Source: Martelella radicis (GTDB lineage: Bacteria; Pseudomonadota; Alphaproteobacteria; Rhizobiales; Rhizobiaceae). From it: DNA of 64,000 nt. The stretch is from NCBI RefSeq assembly GCF_014196625.1, contig NZ_JACIDZ010000007.1, forward strand, positions 176,532 through 240,531, given 5' to 3'. The notes beneath the pieces are model-generated. The model searched no databases and was not told the DNA's origin. It was given only the letters and a program-made list of their open reading frames with translations. A program made the translations under genes and the position numbers. Numbering within the stretch: position 1 is the stretch's first letter; each line of letters starts with the position of its first letter. This document shows positions 44,021 to 52,977 of this stretch, one piece after another.

Positions 44021-46204
44021 ATGGAGCTCTACTGGCCCTATCTGATCGCCGACTATTACCGGGTGCTGGAATATCTGACGGCTGCCGTCGCCGTTATCAT
44101 TCTCGTCTCCTGCCTTGATGATCTGTTCATCGACGCCGTCTTCTACCTGCGTGCCATCAAACGTCGTCTGACCGTCGAGCGCCGCTACAAGCCGCTGACG
44201 CCGGACCAGCTTTACGGCCGTCCCGAACAGCATATCGCCATCATGGTGCCGGCATGGCTCGAAAGCGACGTGATCGCGGCGATGATCGAGGGCATGGTCG
44301 GCACGCTCGACTACCGCCACTACACGGTTTTCGTCGGCACCTATCGCAATGATGCGGCGACCATCAACGAGGTCGAGCGCATGCGGCGGCGCTATCGCCA
44401 ACTCGTGCGCGTGGAGGTGCCGCATGACGGGCCGACCTGCAAGGCCGACTGCCTGAACTGGGTGGTGCAGGCGATCTTTGCCCATGAGGAACGGCACAAC
44501 ATCTCGTTTGCCGGCGTCATCCTGCATGACAGCGAGGATGTGCTGCACCCGCTCGAGCTGCGATTCTTCAACTATCTCCTGCCGCGCATCGACCTCATCC
44601 AGATCCCGGTCAACTCGCTGGAGCGCCACTGGGCCGATCTCGTCGCCGGCGTCTACATGGATGAATTCGCCGAGTGGCACGGCAAGGACATCGTCGTGCG
44701 CGAGGCGCTTTCCGGCATGGTGCCCTCGGCCGGCGTCGGCACCTGTTTTTCGCGCAAGGCGTTGCTGACGCTTGCGGCCGAAGACAGCAACCAGACCTTC
44801 AACACCCAGACGCTGACCGAGGATTACGACATTGGCATGCGCCTTGCCGAACACGGCATGCGCTCGATCCTCGCCCGCTTTCCGGTCGACTACCAGGTCA
44901 AGCGCAGGACCTGGTTCGGCTTCGGTCCCGAAAAGGACATGACCGTGCGGATGGCGCTGTGCGTTCAGGAATATTTTCCCAACACCTTCCGCACCTCATA
45001 CCGCCAGAAGGCGCGCTGGTCGCTCGGCATATGCTTTCAGGGTTGGGCCTATTTCGGCTGGCACGGTTCGCTCATCGACCGCTATTTCATGCTGCGCGAC
45101 CGCAAGGGCATGGTCACCACCTTCGTGACCGTTTTCGCCTATGTTCTCGCGCTTCAATATATCCTGTTCCAGCTCGGGTTCACCTTCGGGCTTCTTCCGG
45201 GCGGCTATCCGCCGCTTCTCGCCGTCGAGGGCTGGGTCGGCGTCGTCCTGATCCTGAACGCCGTGGCCCTCTTCCTGCGCATCTCGCAGCGCTTCTATTT
45301 CACCGCGCGCACATTCGGCTGGGAACACGGCCTCCTGTCCATCCCGCGCATCATCGTCGGCAATTTCGTGAACTTCATGGCGATGGCGCGGGCGTGGAAC
45401 CAGTATCTCAACCATCTTTTCACCGGCAAACGCCTGGTCTGGGACAAGACCATGCACGACTTTCCGACCGGCGACGGGCTGATGGACCGGAAGACGAAAC
45501 TCGGCGACCTTCTGGTCTCCTGGCACGCCATCAATGCCACACAGCTGGAGACATCGCTTGCGGCGCAGAAGGCCAGGCGCGTGCCGCTTGGCCGCATCCT
45601 GCTGGACGAGGGCTGGCTCGAGGAGGACGTGCTGGCCGAGGCCGTCGCCTTCCAGTCCGGCCTTGACCTGATCACCGTGACGGAAGAGGAGCTGGTCGCC
45701 GCACGCGACCGGTTCAGGCCGGATTTCCTGTTTGCCTACCGGGTTCTGCCGGTGGTCGACGAGGAGAGCGACAGGCTGGCGCTCGCCGCGTCCTTTCCGC
45801 TTGCCGAAGACGCACTGGCTGCAATCGCCAGACGACTCGGCTACGAGCCGCGCTGCTTTGTCGTGCGTGACCGGGTGCTTTCCAGCGGCCTGCGCCTGCT
45901 TGCCGCAAAAGGACACGAGGCGGAGCCATTCGGACCAGACGGGTTTGAGGCCAATATTCCGCTTCTTGGTGAAATCCTGGTCGAAAACGGGGCGATCTCC
46001 AACGAGGCGCTGCAGAAGGCGCTTGTCGATTACCAGCCCGAGCGTGATGGCTTGATCGGCGCCTATCTCGTCGATCGTGACATCGTCTTCAAGGAGGCGA
46101 TCGAAAGCGCGCTTGAAGAACAGCGCGCGCGCACTGCAAGGGCCCGCGAAAGACAGAATGACAAGCCGGCCCCTGCACCGGCAGGGCAGGAGGACCCCAC
46201 ATGA
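44021..46204 (+). CDS. nfrB: NfrB-like GT2 polysaccharide synthase with C-terminal MshEN c-di-GMP motifs
   Basis: The protein has 727 residues. After one N-terminal helix (about 17-35), a family 2 glycosyltransferase domain follows. It has HIAIMVPAWLESDVI, Asp residues in HDSEDV (170-173), TED (266-268) and the synthase-type QxxRW at 329-333 (QKARW). Helices at about 365-395 and 400-425 follow. The C-terminal third holds four MshEN-type 23-residue motifs at 494-516, 523-545, 649-671 and 679-701, of the form LGxxLxxxGxxxxxxLxxAxxxQ. In MshE and NfrB this domain binds c-di-GMP. The protein is probably an inner-membrane polymerase switched on by c-di-GMP, using the UDP-ManNAc made by WecB. It overlaps nfrA by 4 bases (ATGA). 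Confidence 0.88.
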   Translation: MELYWPYLIADYYRVLEYLTAAVAVIILVSCLDDLFIDAVFYLRAIKRRLTVERRYKPLTPDQLYGRPEQHIAIMVPAWLESDVIAAMIEGMVGTLDYRHYTVFVGTYRNDAATINEVERMRRRYRQLVRVEVPHDGPTCKADCLNWVVQAIFAHEERHNISFAGVILHDSEDVLHPLELRFFNYLLPRIDLIQIPVNSLERHWADLVAGVYMDEFAEWHGKDIVVREALSGMVPSAGVGTCFSRKALLTLAAEDSNQTFNTQTLTEDYDIGMRLAEHGMRSILARFPVDYQVKRRTWFGFGPEKDMTVRMALCVQEYFPNTFRTSYRQKARWSLGICFQGWAYFGWHGSLIDRYFMLRDRKGMVTTFVTVFAYVLALQYILFQLGFTFGLLPGGYPPLLAVEGWVGVVLILNAVALFLRISQRFYFTARTFGWEHGLLSIPRIIVGNFVNFMAMARAWNQYLNHLFTGKRLVWDKTMHDFPTGDGLMDRKTKLGDLLVSWHAINATQLETSLAAQKARRVPLGRILLDEGWLEEDVLAEAVAFQSGLDLITVTEEELVAARDRFRPDFLFAYRVLPVVDEESDRLALAASFPLAEDALAAIARRLGYEPRCFVVRDRVLSSGLRLLAAKGHEAEPFGPDGFEANIPLLGEILVENGAISNEALQKALVDYQPERDGLIGAYLVDRDIVFKEAIESALEEQRARTARARERQNDKPAPAPAGQEDPT

Positions 46205-49065
46205 GGTCTTTCCGCCGCGGAACCCTGCTTGCCGCTACAGCGATTTTGCTGCACGCCGTGACGCCAGCCGCAGCCGTTGATATGACGGGCGATGCTACCG
46301 CTGTCCGGATTGAATATCTTCCGCTGTCCGGCCCGCCGCTTCTCCTTTTCCGAAACGCCAAGCGGGCGCTTGCCGACGGCAACCCGCAAAGGGCGATCGA
46401 CAATCTTGACGAGGCGATCCGGCAGAGGCCGGATTCCGGCGAGCTCAGAACAGCGCTCGTGACGGCGCTTCAGGCGGCCGGGCGCGGCGATGAGGCCCGC
46501 CAGGCTGCGCTTTCGGCCGCTGAAGACCTGCGCCTTGACGCTGTCGCCCGCCGTCAGCTTGCGGCTCAGGCCGCTGCTATAGGCGCTGAGGAAAACGAAG
46601 CCGTCGCAAAAAGGAAAACCGTCGAGGGTCCTGCAAGTCCCGGGAAGATGCCGGCGATGCAGCCGAAAGCGAAAGACAAGCCGGCCACAGCAGCCGGGGC
46701 GGCGGATAATGGCGGCGAGACACCCCCCCTGCCGCCGGGCGAACCCGCTATCGATGCCGAAGCCATTCGCCGGCTTTCCGAGCGGGCCGCTGCCATCAGG
46801 CAAGAACGCGCGCAAGCTCAGGAAGCCGAGACGGCCGCCGATATCGCGGCAGGTCCCGAAGATGCCGCGGGCGCCGCGCCCCTTTCCACCGATGATCCCG
46901 CCTACAAGGCCGCCGATGCGGCCTATCGCGCCTATGAGCGTGGCGACTATGCAGATGCGGCCTCCAGAGCGGAGGAGGCCGTCAAGCTTGCGCCGGGCCA
47001 TGCCGACTATCAGAAACTCCTCGACAATGCCCGGACCGCTCTTGCCGAGGCGAAGCAGCGGTCCACCGCCGTGAAGGCGGAGGAGGAGGCCGCAACCAGC
47101 CCCTCCGAGCCTGCGACGGAGAGCGGTTTGGACGCCGGAGCCATTCGGCGGCTTTCCGAAAGAGCAGCTGAAATAAGAGAGGAACGCAACGCCGGCACTG
47201 AAGGTGAAGACGTCGCCGTGACAGAAGCCCTGGAGACCCCGGCAGCGCCCGTTCCCGCGACCGAGGACCCGGCCTACAAAGCCGCCGATGCAGCCTATCG
47301 CGCTTACGAGCGCGGTGACTATGAGAAAGCGGTTTCCGATGCCGGCGAAGCCGTCCGGCTTGCCCCGGCCAATAGCGATTATCGCGCGCTTCTCGAAAAC
47401 GTCGAAACGGCGCTTGCGCAGGCCAATGCCAGAACAGCCGCCGCCCCGCCCGCCGCAAGGGCAGCCGAGGAGGCCTATGCAGCGCTGAGACGCAATGATC
47501 CGGAAGCCGCGCTGCGCGATGCCTGGCAGGCGGCGCGCAATGCGCCCGGCAACCGTGCCTATCAGGTTCTGCTGGTCGACGTTCTCAACCGCAATGCGAT
47601 GCGCGAGGAAGCGTTTCGCGTCGCCGACGAGGCGATCGCCCGGTTCGGCGCGGACCGCACCCTGCTCGCCCAACGCGGCGTCATCAGACAGGCAATGGGC
47701 GACCAGGCAGGCGCGGTGGCAGATTTCGAGGCGGCGCTCGCGCTGCCCGGCCCGGCCGAGGAGGAAACCGCGCTCAGACTCAATCTTGCAGCCGCGGCAA
47801 TGGCAACGGACGCGCCCGAGACCGCCTATCAGGCGCTGGTTCCGCTGGGAGACAGCAATGATACAGCCGTATGGCTGGCGCGGGCAAAGGCGCTGACGGC
47901 CATGGAAAGCCTCACTGCCGCCGCAACCGCCCTTGAGCAGGCGGAGATGCTTGCGACAAGCGAGCGGCAACGGGCGGATATCGCTATTGCCGGGTTGGAC
48001 CTCATCATGGCAGAAGGCGACGGACGTCGCGCCCGTTCCGCCTTGCGCATTGCCGCCGAAGACGGCGTTCTTGCGCCTCTCGGCGCAACGGAAATGGCCT
48101 ATCTCGCCGCACGCCTTGGCGACCGCGCACTTGCCTATGACGCCTTCAGCGAGGCCTATGCTGCTGGCGAGCTCGAAGGCAGCCAGCTTATCGACGCAGC
48201 CTATGCCGCCCGGCGGGACATTCACAATGACGATGCCCTGTTCTGGCTGAAACGCGCTATCGACGAGGTGGATGCAGGCAGGCTCTCCCTTTCGCCTGAA
48301 GGGCTTTTCGGCCTGCGGCGCGAGGTATCCGATATTTCACGGCGCTGGGGCGCCAATATCGGCCTCTTCTACGGCAGCAGCGGCATTTCCGACGCCTACA
48401 TAACGCCGCCGGCTTCTGCCGGGCGCAGCATGCAGCTCGGCGCGGAAGCTTACTGGCGCCCGCCTGTCATCGGCTACCGCGACGGGCGTACGGTCGATCT
48501 CTTTGCCCGCCAGTTTACCACGGTCTATGATTCGCTCGGCGGCCCGGTCGGCGCGCCGACCACGCAAGGGGCCGCCGGCCTGCGCCTCAAGCCGTTCACC
48601 AATCTCAACCTCACGCTGGAAGCCGCGCGATACTTCAAGATCGGACGCTACAGCCGGGACGACTATCTTCTCAGGGCGGCGATCTCGGACGGGTTCAATA
48701 CCGATCTGATGCCCGGGTCCAGCGCATGGTGGACAGGCCAGTATTTTGGCGAGGCGGGTCGCTATGTCGAGAGCGACGAGGATTTCGCCCTGGTGAATGC
48801 GAGCCTCGGCCGCAGCTTCAGCCTGGGCGATGACGGGAATTTCATCGTCACCCCGTTCATCGGCATTTCGGCGGACTACAACAATACCTACGCGACGGAA
48901 TTCGCGCTGGGCGCGGGGCCCGGGATCAACCTGCGATACTGGTTCCGCGAAACGAAATATGAAGCGCCGATGTCACATCTTGATTTCAACGGCCAGTACC
49001 GGGCGCGGCTCGGCGGCGATGACAGGGCACGCGGATGGTTCGCTTCCCTCAACCTGATGATATGA
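46201..49065 (+). CDS. nfrA: NfrA-like TPR protein with C-terminal outer-membrane domain
   Basis: The protein has 954 residues. A signal peptide ends near TPAAA-VD. Residues about 50-640 are TPR-like helical repeats. They include a duplicated block of about 105 residues (184-289 and 310-413), each with DAxAIRRLSERAA and DPAYKAADAAYRAYERGDY. The C-terminal about 240 residues (GANIGLFYGSSG, MQLGAEAYWRPP, GAAGLRLKPFTNLNLTLEA, FGEAGRYVESDED, GPGINLRYWF) match the NfrA C-terminal family and look like beta-strands. In E. coli, NfrA is the outer-membrane export component and phage N4 receptor. Here it likely exports the glycan made by the overlapping nfrB. Linkers between repeats are Ala/Glu/Pro-rich. 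Confidence 0.88.
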   Translation: MRSFRRGTLLAATAILLHAVTPAAAVDMTGDATAVRIEYLPLSGPPLLLFRNAKRALADGNPQRAIDNLDEAIRQRPDSGELRTALVTALQAAGRGDEARQAALSAAEDLRLDAVARRQLAAQAAAIGAEENEAVAKRKTVEGPASPGKMPAMQPKAKDKPATAAGAADNGGETPPLPPGEPAIDAEAIRRLSERAAAIRQERAQAQEAETAADIAAGPEDAAGAAPLSTDDPAYKAADAAYRAYERGDYADAASRAEEAVKLAPGHADYQKLLDNARTALAEAKQRSTAVKAEEEAATSPSEPATESGLDAGAIRRLSERAAEIREERNAGTEGEDVAVTEALETPAAPVPATEDPAYKAADAAYRAYERGDYEKAVSDAGEAVRLAPANSDYRALLENVETALAQANARTAAAPPAARAAEEAYAALRRNDPEAALRDAWQAARNAPGNRAYQVLLVDVLNRNAMREEAFRVADEAIARFGADRTLLAQRGVIRQAMGDQAGAVADFEAALALPGPAEEETALRLNLAAAAMATDAPETAYQALVPLGDSNDTAVWLARAKALTAMESLTAAATALEQAEMLATSERQRADIAIAGLDLIMAEGDGRRARSALRIAAEDGVLAPLGATEMAYLAARLGDRALAYDAFSEAYAAGELEGSQLIDAAYAARRDIHNDDALFWLKRAIDEVDAGRLSLSPEGLFGLRREVSDISRRWGANIGLFYGSSGISDAYITPPASAGRSMQLGAEAYWRPPVIGYRDGRTVDLFARQFTTVYDSLGGPVGAPTTQGAAGLRLKPFTNLNLTLEAARYFKIGRYSRDDYLLRAAISDGFNTDLMPGSSAWWTGQYFGEAGRYVESDEDFALVNASLGRSFSLGDDGNFIVTPFIGISADYNNTYATEFALGAGPGINLRYWFRETKYEAPMSHLDFNGQYRARLGGDDRARGWFASLNLMI

Positions 49066-49943
49066 TCCGCCGCTTTCTCATGGTTCTGCCGGCGATCGTG
49101 CTATTGGTCGCCGCAGGGCTTCTCGGCCGTTTTCTCGTCCTGCCGCCCGACAATAGCGAGGTGCCCGCCGAAGGCCCTGTCACAGGCATTGTCTGGCAGG
49201 TCGATGACGCGACGGCGCGTCCTGAAGGCAACTGGCAACGCCTCGGCGCTGACCACCTACTCATCCAGTGGATCGTGGTCGATGACATCGGCTTTGCGCG
49301 AGGCCTGGGCAAGAAACGGCCCACGCGCTTGCCGGACTGGCAGCGCATCGGCGCCGAACCATGGGCCCGGCACGTCACCCTCGGCCTTGCCGGTGATTTT
49401 GCGGAGAAGAAGGCCCGGGCCGATGTCCTGCAACTTGCCAGGGCATCGGCCGCGATCGCCGGGAAGCAACTGCCGCTTGACATCGAGGGCTATTATTTTC
49501 CGGTTGAAGTGGACCCGACCTGGCAGGAGGCGGCAAAGGTGATGCCGGAGGCTCTTTCCCTTCTTCCGCGCCCCCTCTGGATCAGCGTCTACGACAACAG
49601 CGATATGGGTGGCGCGGCGCTTGCCGACTGGCTTTCGACCTGGCTGCCGGAGGATGTCGGCATCTTCTTTCAGGATGGCGTCGGCGTGGATGCACGGTCG
49701 GCGCAGACGGCGCGCGATTATGCCGACGCGCTTGCCGCCCGTTTCGGCAAGGACCGCCTGCGTGTCATCACGGAAGCCTTCCGCCCCCTCAAAGGCGGCG
49801 GTTTCCGGGCGGCCACGGCAGCGGAGATCGAGCCGCAGATCCGTGCTCTGCGAGGCTACGACATCTATCTCTTCGACGGGCCGCACTACCTCAACGACGC
49901 ACTCGTGAAGGCACTCTCCAGAAGCTTTGCGGAAGAGGAGTGA
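49062..49943 (+). CDS. Secreted or membrane-anchored TIM-barrel-like protein, putative glycan hydrolase of the nfr cluster
   Basis: The protein has about 293 residues from the ATG that overlaps the nfrA stop (ATGA); an upstream start at 49035 is also open but is less likely. An N-terminal hydrophobic segment (MIRRFLMVLPAIVLLVAAGL) exports or anchors it. The body resembles glycoside-hydrolase-like barrels (DUF4434 type): ITGIVWQVDDATARPEG style first strand, HLLIQWIVVDD, LPLDIEGYYFPVEVDPTW, LWISVYDNSD, VGIFFQDGVGV and YDIYLFDGPHY. The acidic residues in DIEGYY and FFQDGVG could be catalytic. Synthase-dependent polysaccharide loci usually include such an enzyme. The family is uncertain, and I infer the hydrolase role from context. 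Confidence 0.6.
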   Translation: MIRRFLMVLPAIVLLVAAGLLGRFLVLPPDNSEVPAEGPVTGIVWQVDDATARPEGNWQRLGADHLLIQWIVVDDIGFARGLGKKRPTRLPDWQRIGAEPWARHVTLGLAGDFAEKKARADVLQLARASAAIAGKQLPLDIEGYYFPVEVDPTWQEAAKVMPEALSLLPRPLWISVYDNSDMGGAALADWLSTWLPEDVGIFFQDGVGVDARSAQTARDYADALAARFGKDRLRVITEAFRPLKGGGFRAATAAEIEPQIRALRGYDIYLFDGPHYLNDALVKALSRSFAEEE

Positions 49944-50215
49944 GCTGAAAGACGTTTCTTCCAGGCAAAGAGCCCTCCGCTTCAAGTAAACCGCACAAGC
50001 GCACAGAATTAACTGAAGTCCGGTTCTTCAATTGCGTGATGACCTGCAATTTTTCGCAGGCCCGCGGATGTTCGCCTTGAAAAAATCTGAAACAACTCTT
50101 AGTAGTTTCATGCCAAGCAGCGAGCAATAACAGCGAAATTCAACAGAACCATTGCATTCTCCCCTGAACAAAGCTCTTATTTCATGCAGAATCACGTGAA
50201 GCAAAGGGGGATTTG

Positions 50216-50752
50216 ATGAGGTTTGCATTCAGCGTCCTGGCAACGGCAATGACATTCGCACTCGGCAGCAGCACAAGTCTTTCCGCACAACTGCCAACCG
50301 CCGAGGAGACCGTTGCCTTCATTGTCATGGGCGTTGCGGACAATCCCGAGTTGGCGCTCTACATACCTGATGGCAAGGTTACGCGCGAACAGATCTCGTC
50401 ATCGCCGGCTCGCTACGAGTTGCTGGCCGCTAACCCGTATGAACAGACGAAGTTCGGCTTTAGCGTCTCGCAAGACCGTGACTGCGTCTACGACATAACG
50501 TTGGAGGTACTCGACCAGCCGGAGGTTACTTTTCGGATCGAGGCCCGTCTGGATTTCAGCGGTGTATGGGCCATTGATGACGGCCGCGATTCCGTTTCAT
50601 TCGAGGGGCTGATGTTCGACTGCTCGCCAAAGACAGAATGCCGCCAATTCTTCGACGGAAATCGTTTTGGCGGAGGCACCCGATCTAACGCCAGGATCAA
50701 GAAGGCAGGCGCGTTCTTTCAGGACAACTTCTGCCCTGGGGCTCCCTTCTGA
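50216..50752 (+). CDS. Secreted hypothetical protein
   Basis: The protein has 178 residues from the ATG at 50216, with AAAGGGGGATTTG before it. A clear signal peptide ends near SLSAQ-LP. I do not recognise a family. Visible features are four cysteines in the second half (DRDCVYD, FDCSPKTECRQFF, NFCPGAPF), suggesting two disulfides, and a Gly/Arg/Asn stretch (DGNRFGGGTRSNARIK). It has a 272-base gap upstream and lies just left of the integrase, so it may be the last chromosomal gene before the island or part of it. Confidence 0.65.
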   Translation: MRFAFSVLATAMTFALGSSTSLSAQLPTAEETVAFIVMGVADNPELALYIPDGKVTREQISSSPARYELLAANPYEQTKFGFSVSQDRDCVYDITLEVLDQPEVTFRIEARLDFSGVWAIDDGRDSVSFEGLMFDCSPKTECRQFFDGNRFGGGTRSNARIKKAGAFFQDNFCPGAPF

Positions 50753-50983
50753 TCCAGCTATCCGGGAAACGATTGCCAAAACCTTGCTAAAGCGGGATGG
50801 CGGACAGAGAGAATGTCTAGGACCACATTCAGAACCCGTCATCACCCGTCACATTACGCAACTAACCAACTGTATTGTCGAGATTTTTTTCGTCAGATCA
50901 CTTCAACGGCCTTCAAGGGGATTTAGACGAGGCCAGAGCCGTTTCGTACCTTCGGACACCATTCAATCGACGGAGGTACTCTT

Positions 50984-52270
50984 ATGAGCTTGACGGTAAA
51001 GCAGATCGAATCTGCGAAATTTGCATCCGGACCGGAGCGGCTGAGCGACGGACACGGGCTTTATCTGCGCCTTTTCTCTGGAGGGCGCAAAAGTTTTTTA
51101 TTTCGAACACCGGTCACCGCCGGTGCGGTGACATGGATCACGCTCGGGTCCTATCCCGAGATGGGGCTGAAGGATGCCAGAGAGAAGGCAAATATCATCA
51201 GGGGGCTCTTTGCCGACGGCAAGACAGTCGCTGATGTGCGGGAACTGCTCAGCGGCAAAGAACAGCCATTACCCACTTCGTCACGGCGGAAAAGGCGAAG
51301 TCAACCGGCTGGCATGACCGGAAAGGCAGGCGCACCAAAATCTGCAACGCCGACATTCCAGGAGATGGCCAGGACCTGGTTCGAGATGAAGAAGCCCGGT
51401 TTGCGCAACGCCAAGCACGTCACGCAAAACTGGAATACGATCGCCACATACGTGTTCCCTGACATCGGCTCCAAGCCGATCGACGAAATCAAGCTTCCCG
51501 AAATCGTCGACACCATCGCGCCGATCTGGAGATTGAAACACGAGACGGCTCGCCGCACGCTTGGACGGACCCGGGAAATTTTCGCCTTGGCTAAGATCCG
51601 CGGGTACCGCGATGACAATCCGGCAGATTTCGATCCCAAGATCGCGCTTGGCGCGGTGCGAACCGTACGTCGCCACCATGGATCATTGCCGCCTGAGCGG
51701 GTGCCGGAATTCTGGGACTGGCTCCAGACCGTGCCATGTGAACCGACATTGAGATATGCGACAATGCTGCTGCTTCTGACCGCCAAGAGATCGAAGGAGA
51801 CCCGACACGCAGAATGGGATTTCTTCTACTTCAACACCGGTGTCTGGACGACTCCGGAGCGGCTCATGAAAATGCACCGATCCCATCGGGTGCCAATGTC
51901 GAGACAGGCTATTCGGGCGGTGATCGAAATGCGTCCGCTCAGCGGACATGAAAAACTGGTGTTCGCCAAACCGAGGAACCGGTCAGGCGCCTTGTGCGAA
52001 AACGCCATCCGAAATCTTGCGATCCGCTTCGAACCCGGCATCACCGCGCATGGCTTTCGGGCCAGTTTCCGAACGTGGGCGCGCCAGCAGAAGCGCTTCA
52101 CGCGCGACACCATGGAGTTTGCTCTGGCGCATGAGCCAGACGATCTTGAAGCGGCCTATCAACGCGAGGATCTGCTCGAGGAACGGGTGGAACTCATGCA
52201 GGATTGGGCCGATTATGTCACTGGTGGAAGAGAACCGATCGGTCTCTTCTCCGGCACGATACAGAGCTGA
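50984..52270 (+). CDS. Tyrosine-type integrase, P4 family
   Basis: The protein has 428 residues. An N-terminal DUF4102 arm-binding domain (about 1-90) has LSDGHGLYLRLFSGGRKSFL and LGSYPEMGLKDAREKA. A SAM-like core-binding region (about 120-215) follows. The catalytic domain has the first Arg in LTAKRSKETRHAEW, the His-Arg box HGFRASFRTWARQ, LAHEPDDLEAAYQRED with the nucleophile Tyr, and the conserved HRVPMS strand. All key residues are in place, so it is probably active. It catalyses site-specific insertion and excision of the island; AlpA at the other end may act as excisionase or activator. Confidence 0.92.
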   Translation: MSLTVKQIESAKFASGPERLSDGHGLYLRLFSGGRKSFLFRTPVTAGAVTWITLGSYPEMGLKDAREKANIIRGLFADGKTVADVRELLSGKEQPLPTSSRRKRRSQPAGMTGKAGAPKSATPTFQEMARTWFEMKKPGLRNAKHVTQNWNTIATYVFPDIGSKPIDEIKLPEIVDTIAPIWRLKHETARRTLGRTREIFALAKIRGYRDDNPADFDPKIALGAVRTVRRHHGSLPPERVPEFWDWLQTVPCEPTLRYATMLLLLTAKRSKETRHAEWDFFYFNTGVWTTPERLMKMHRSHRVPMSRQAIRAVIEMRPLSGHEKLVFAKPRNRSGALCENAIRNLAIRFEPGITAHGFRASFRTWARQQKRFTRDTMEFALAHEPDDLEAAYQREDLLEERVELMQDWADYVTGGREPIGLFSGTIQS

Positions 52271-52337
52271 TAACAGACATCGACTTTGGGCGGCGTAAAT
52301 TGCATCGCCCGAAGTCCGGCAATAACCTGATTTGCCG

Positions 52338-52739
52338 TCAGGCTTCAACCAGCCGATCCCTGAACCAGCGTGCGAGTTCGTCTTCCCCGATCACGCCGCC
52401 AGCCACGCCTTCCATCAACTGAATCGCATCGACGGGCTGGAAGCGAAGCCGGTATCCGTTATCGGCAAGGAAAAGACGCGCCGCGATCCAGGCCGTGCGC
52501 TTGTTGCCATCCATGAAACCATGGTTCTTGGCGAGACCGAAGGCATAGGCCGCGGCAAGGTCTGACGCGTCCGGGGTGCCATATGCAGCCACATTCTGCG
52601 GACGGGCCAAGGCGCTTTCTATCCCGTCAGCGTTTCGGATGCCCTCGGAGCCGCCATGTTCCGACAATTGCCTGTCGTGAACCGCATATATGACAGCCGG
52701 TTCCACCCATCGCCAGTTCTTCATCGCGGCACCCGTCAT
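52338..52739 (-). CDS. doc: Doc-type toxin (Fic fold)
   Basis: The protein has 133 residues. The Fic/Doc active site is HGFMDGNKRTAW (His, then the GNKR phosphate-binding loop) at about residues 73-84, with the Doc-like N-terminus PAVIYAVHDRQLSEHGGSEG before it. P1 Doc phosphorylates EF-Tu and blocks translation; enzymes of this short type act similarly. Its ATG overlaps the antitoxin stop by 4 bases (ATGA), the normal toxin-antitoxin order. It probably stabilises the island. Confidence 0.92.
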   Translation of the reverse strand: MTGAAMKNWRWVEPAVIYAVHDRQLSEHGGSEGIRNADGIESALARPQNVAAYGTPDASDLAAAYAFGLAKNHGFMDGNKRTAWIAARLFLADNGYRLRFQPVDAIQLMEGVAGGVIGEDELARWFRDRLVEA

Positions 52740-52963
52740 TTGGCGAGCGCGCGCAATACCTCGCGGTCGTCGTGCATGATTTCATCGGCGAGTTCCATCT
52801 GGCGGACGAACTCCGGATTATAGGGCGTAAGGCGATAGCCGCCATCCGCTGTTTCCGTCAGATAGAGGGTATCACCCTTCTTGACCTTCAGATGGGCCAT
52901 TATTTCCTTGGTGAGGATGACGCCGGACGATGCGCCAACCGTTGTAATCTTGACACTCTGCAT
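52736..52963 (-). CDS. AbrB/MazE-like antitoxin of the Doc pair
   Basis: The protein has 75 residues. The N-terminal swapped-hairpin AbrB fold is MQSVKITTVGASSGVILTKE with HLKVKKGDTLYLTE, which binds DNA. The C-terminal half (YNPEFVRQMELADEIMHDD) would bind and block the toxin. The usual Doc partner is Phd, but AbrB-type antitoxins with Doc are also known to me. A perfect 10-base-arm palindrome lies 15 bases upstream, giving a likely autoregulated promoter. Confidence 0.92.
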   Translation of the reverse strand: MQSVKITTVGASSGVILTKEIMAHLKVKKGDTLYLTETADGGYRLTPYNPEFVRQMELADEIMHDDREVLRALAK

Positions 52964-52977
52964 AGTGGCTGCCTCTC

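Noticed and set aside
46063..48225. Long minus-strand open frame (720 codons) opposite the nfrA-like gene
   Set aside because: It is a shadow of the repetitive Ala/Glu-rich plus-strand gene. The Gly/Arg/Cys-rich translation has no recognisable domain or ribosome site.
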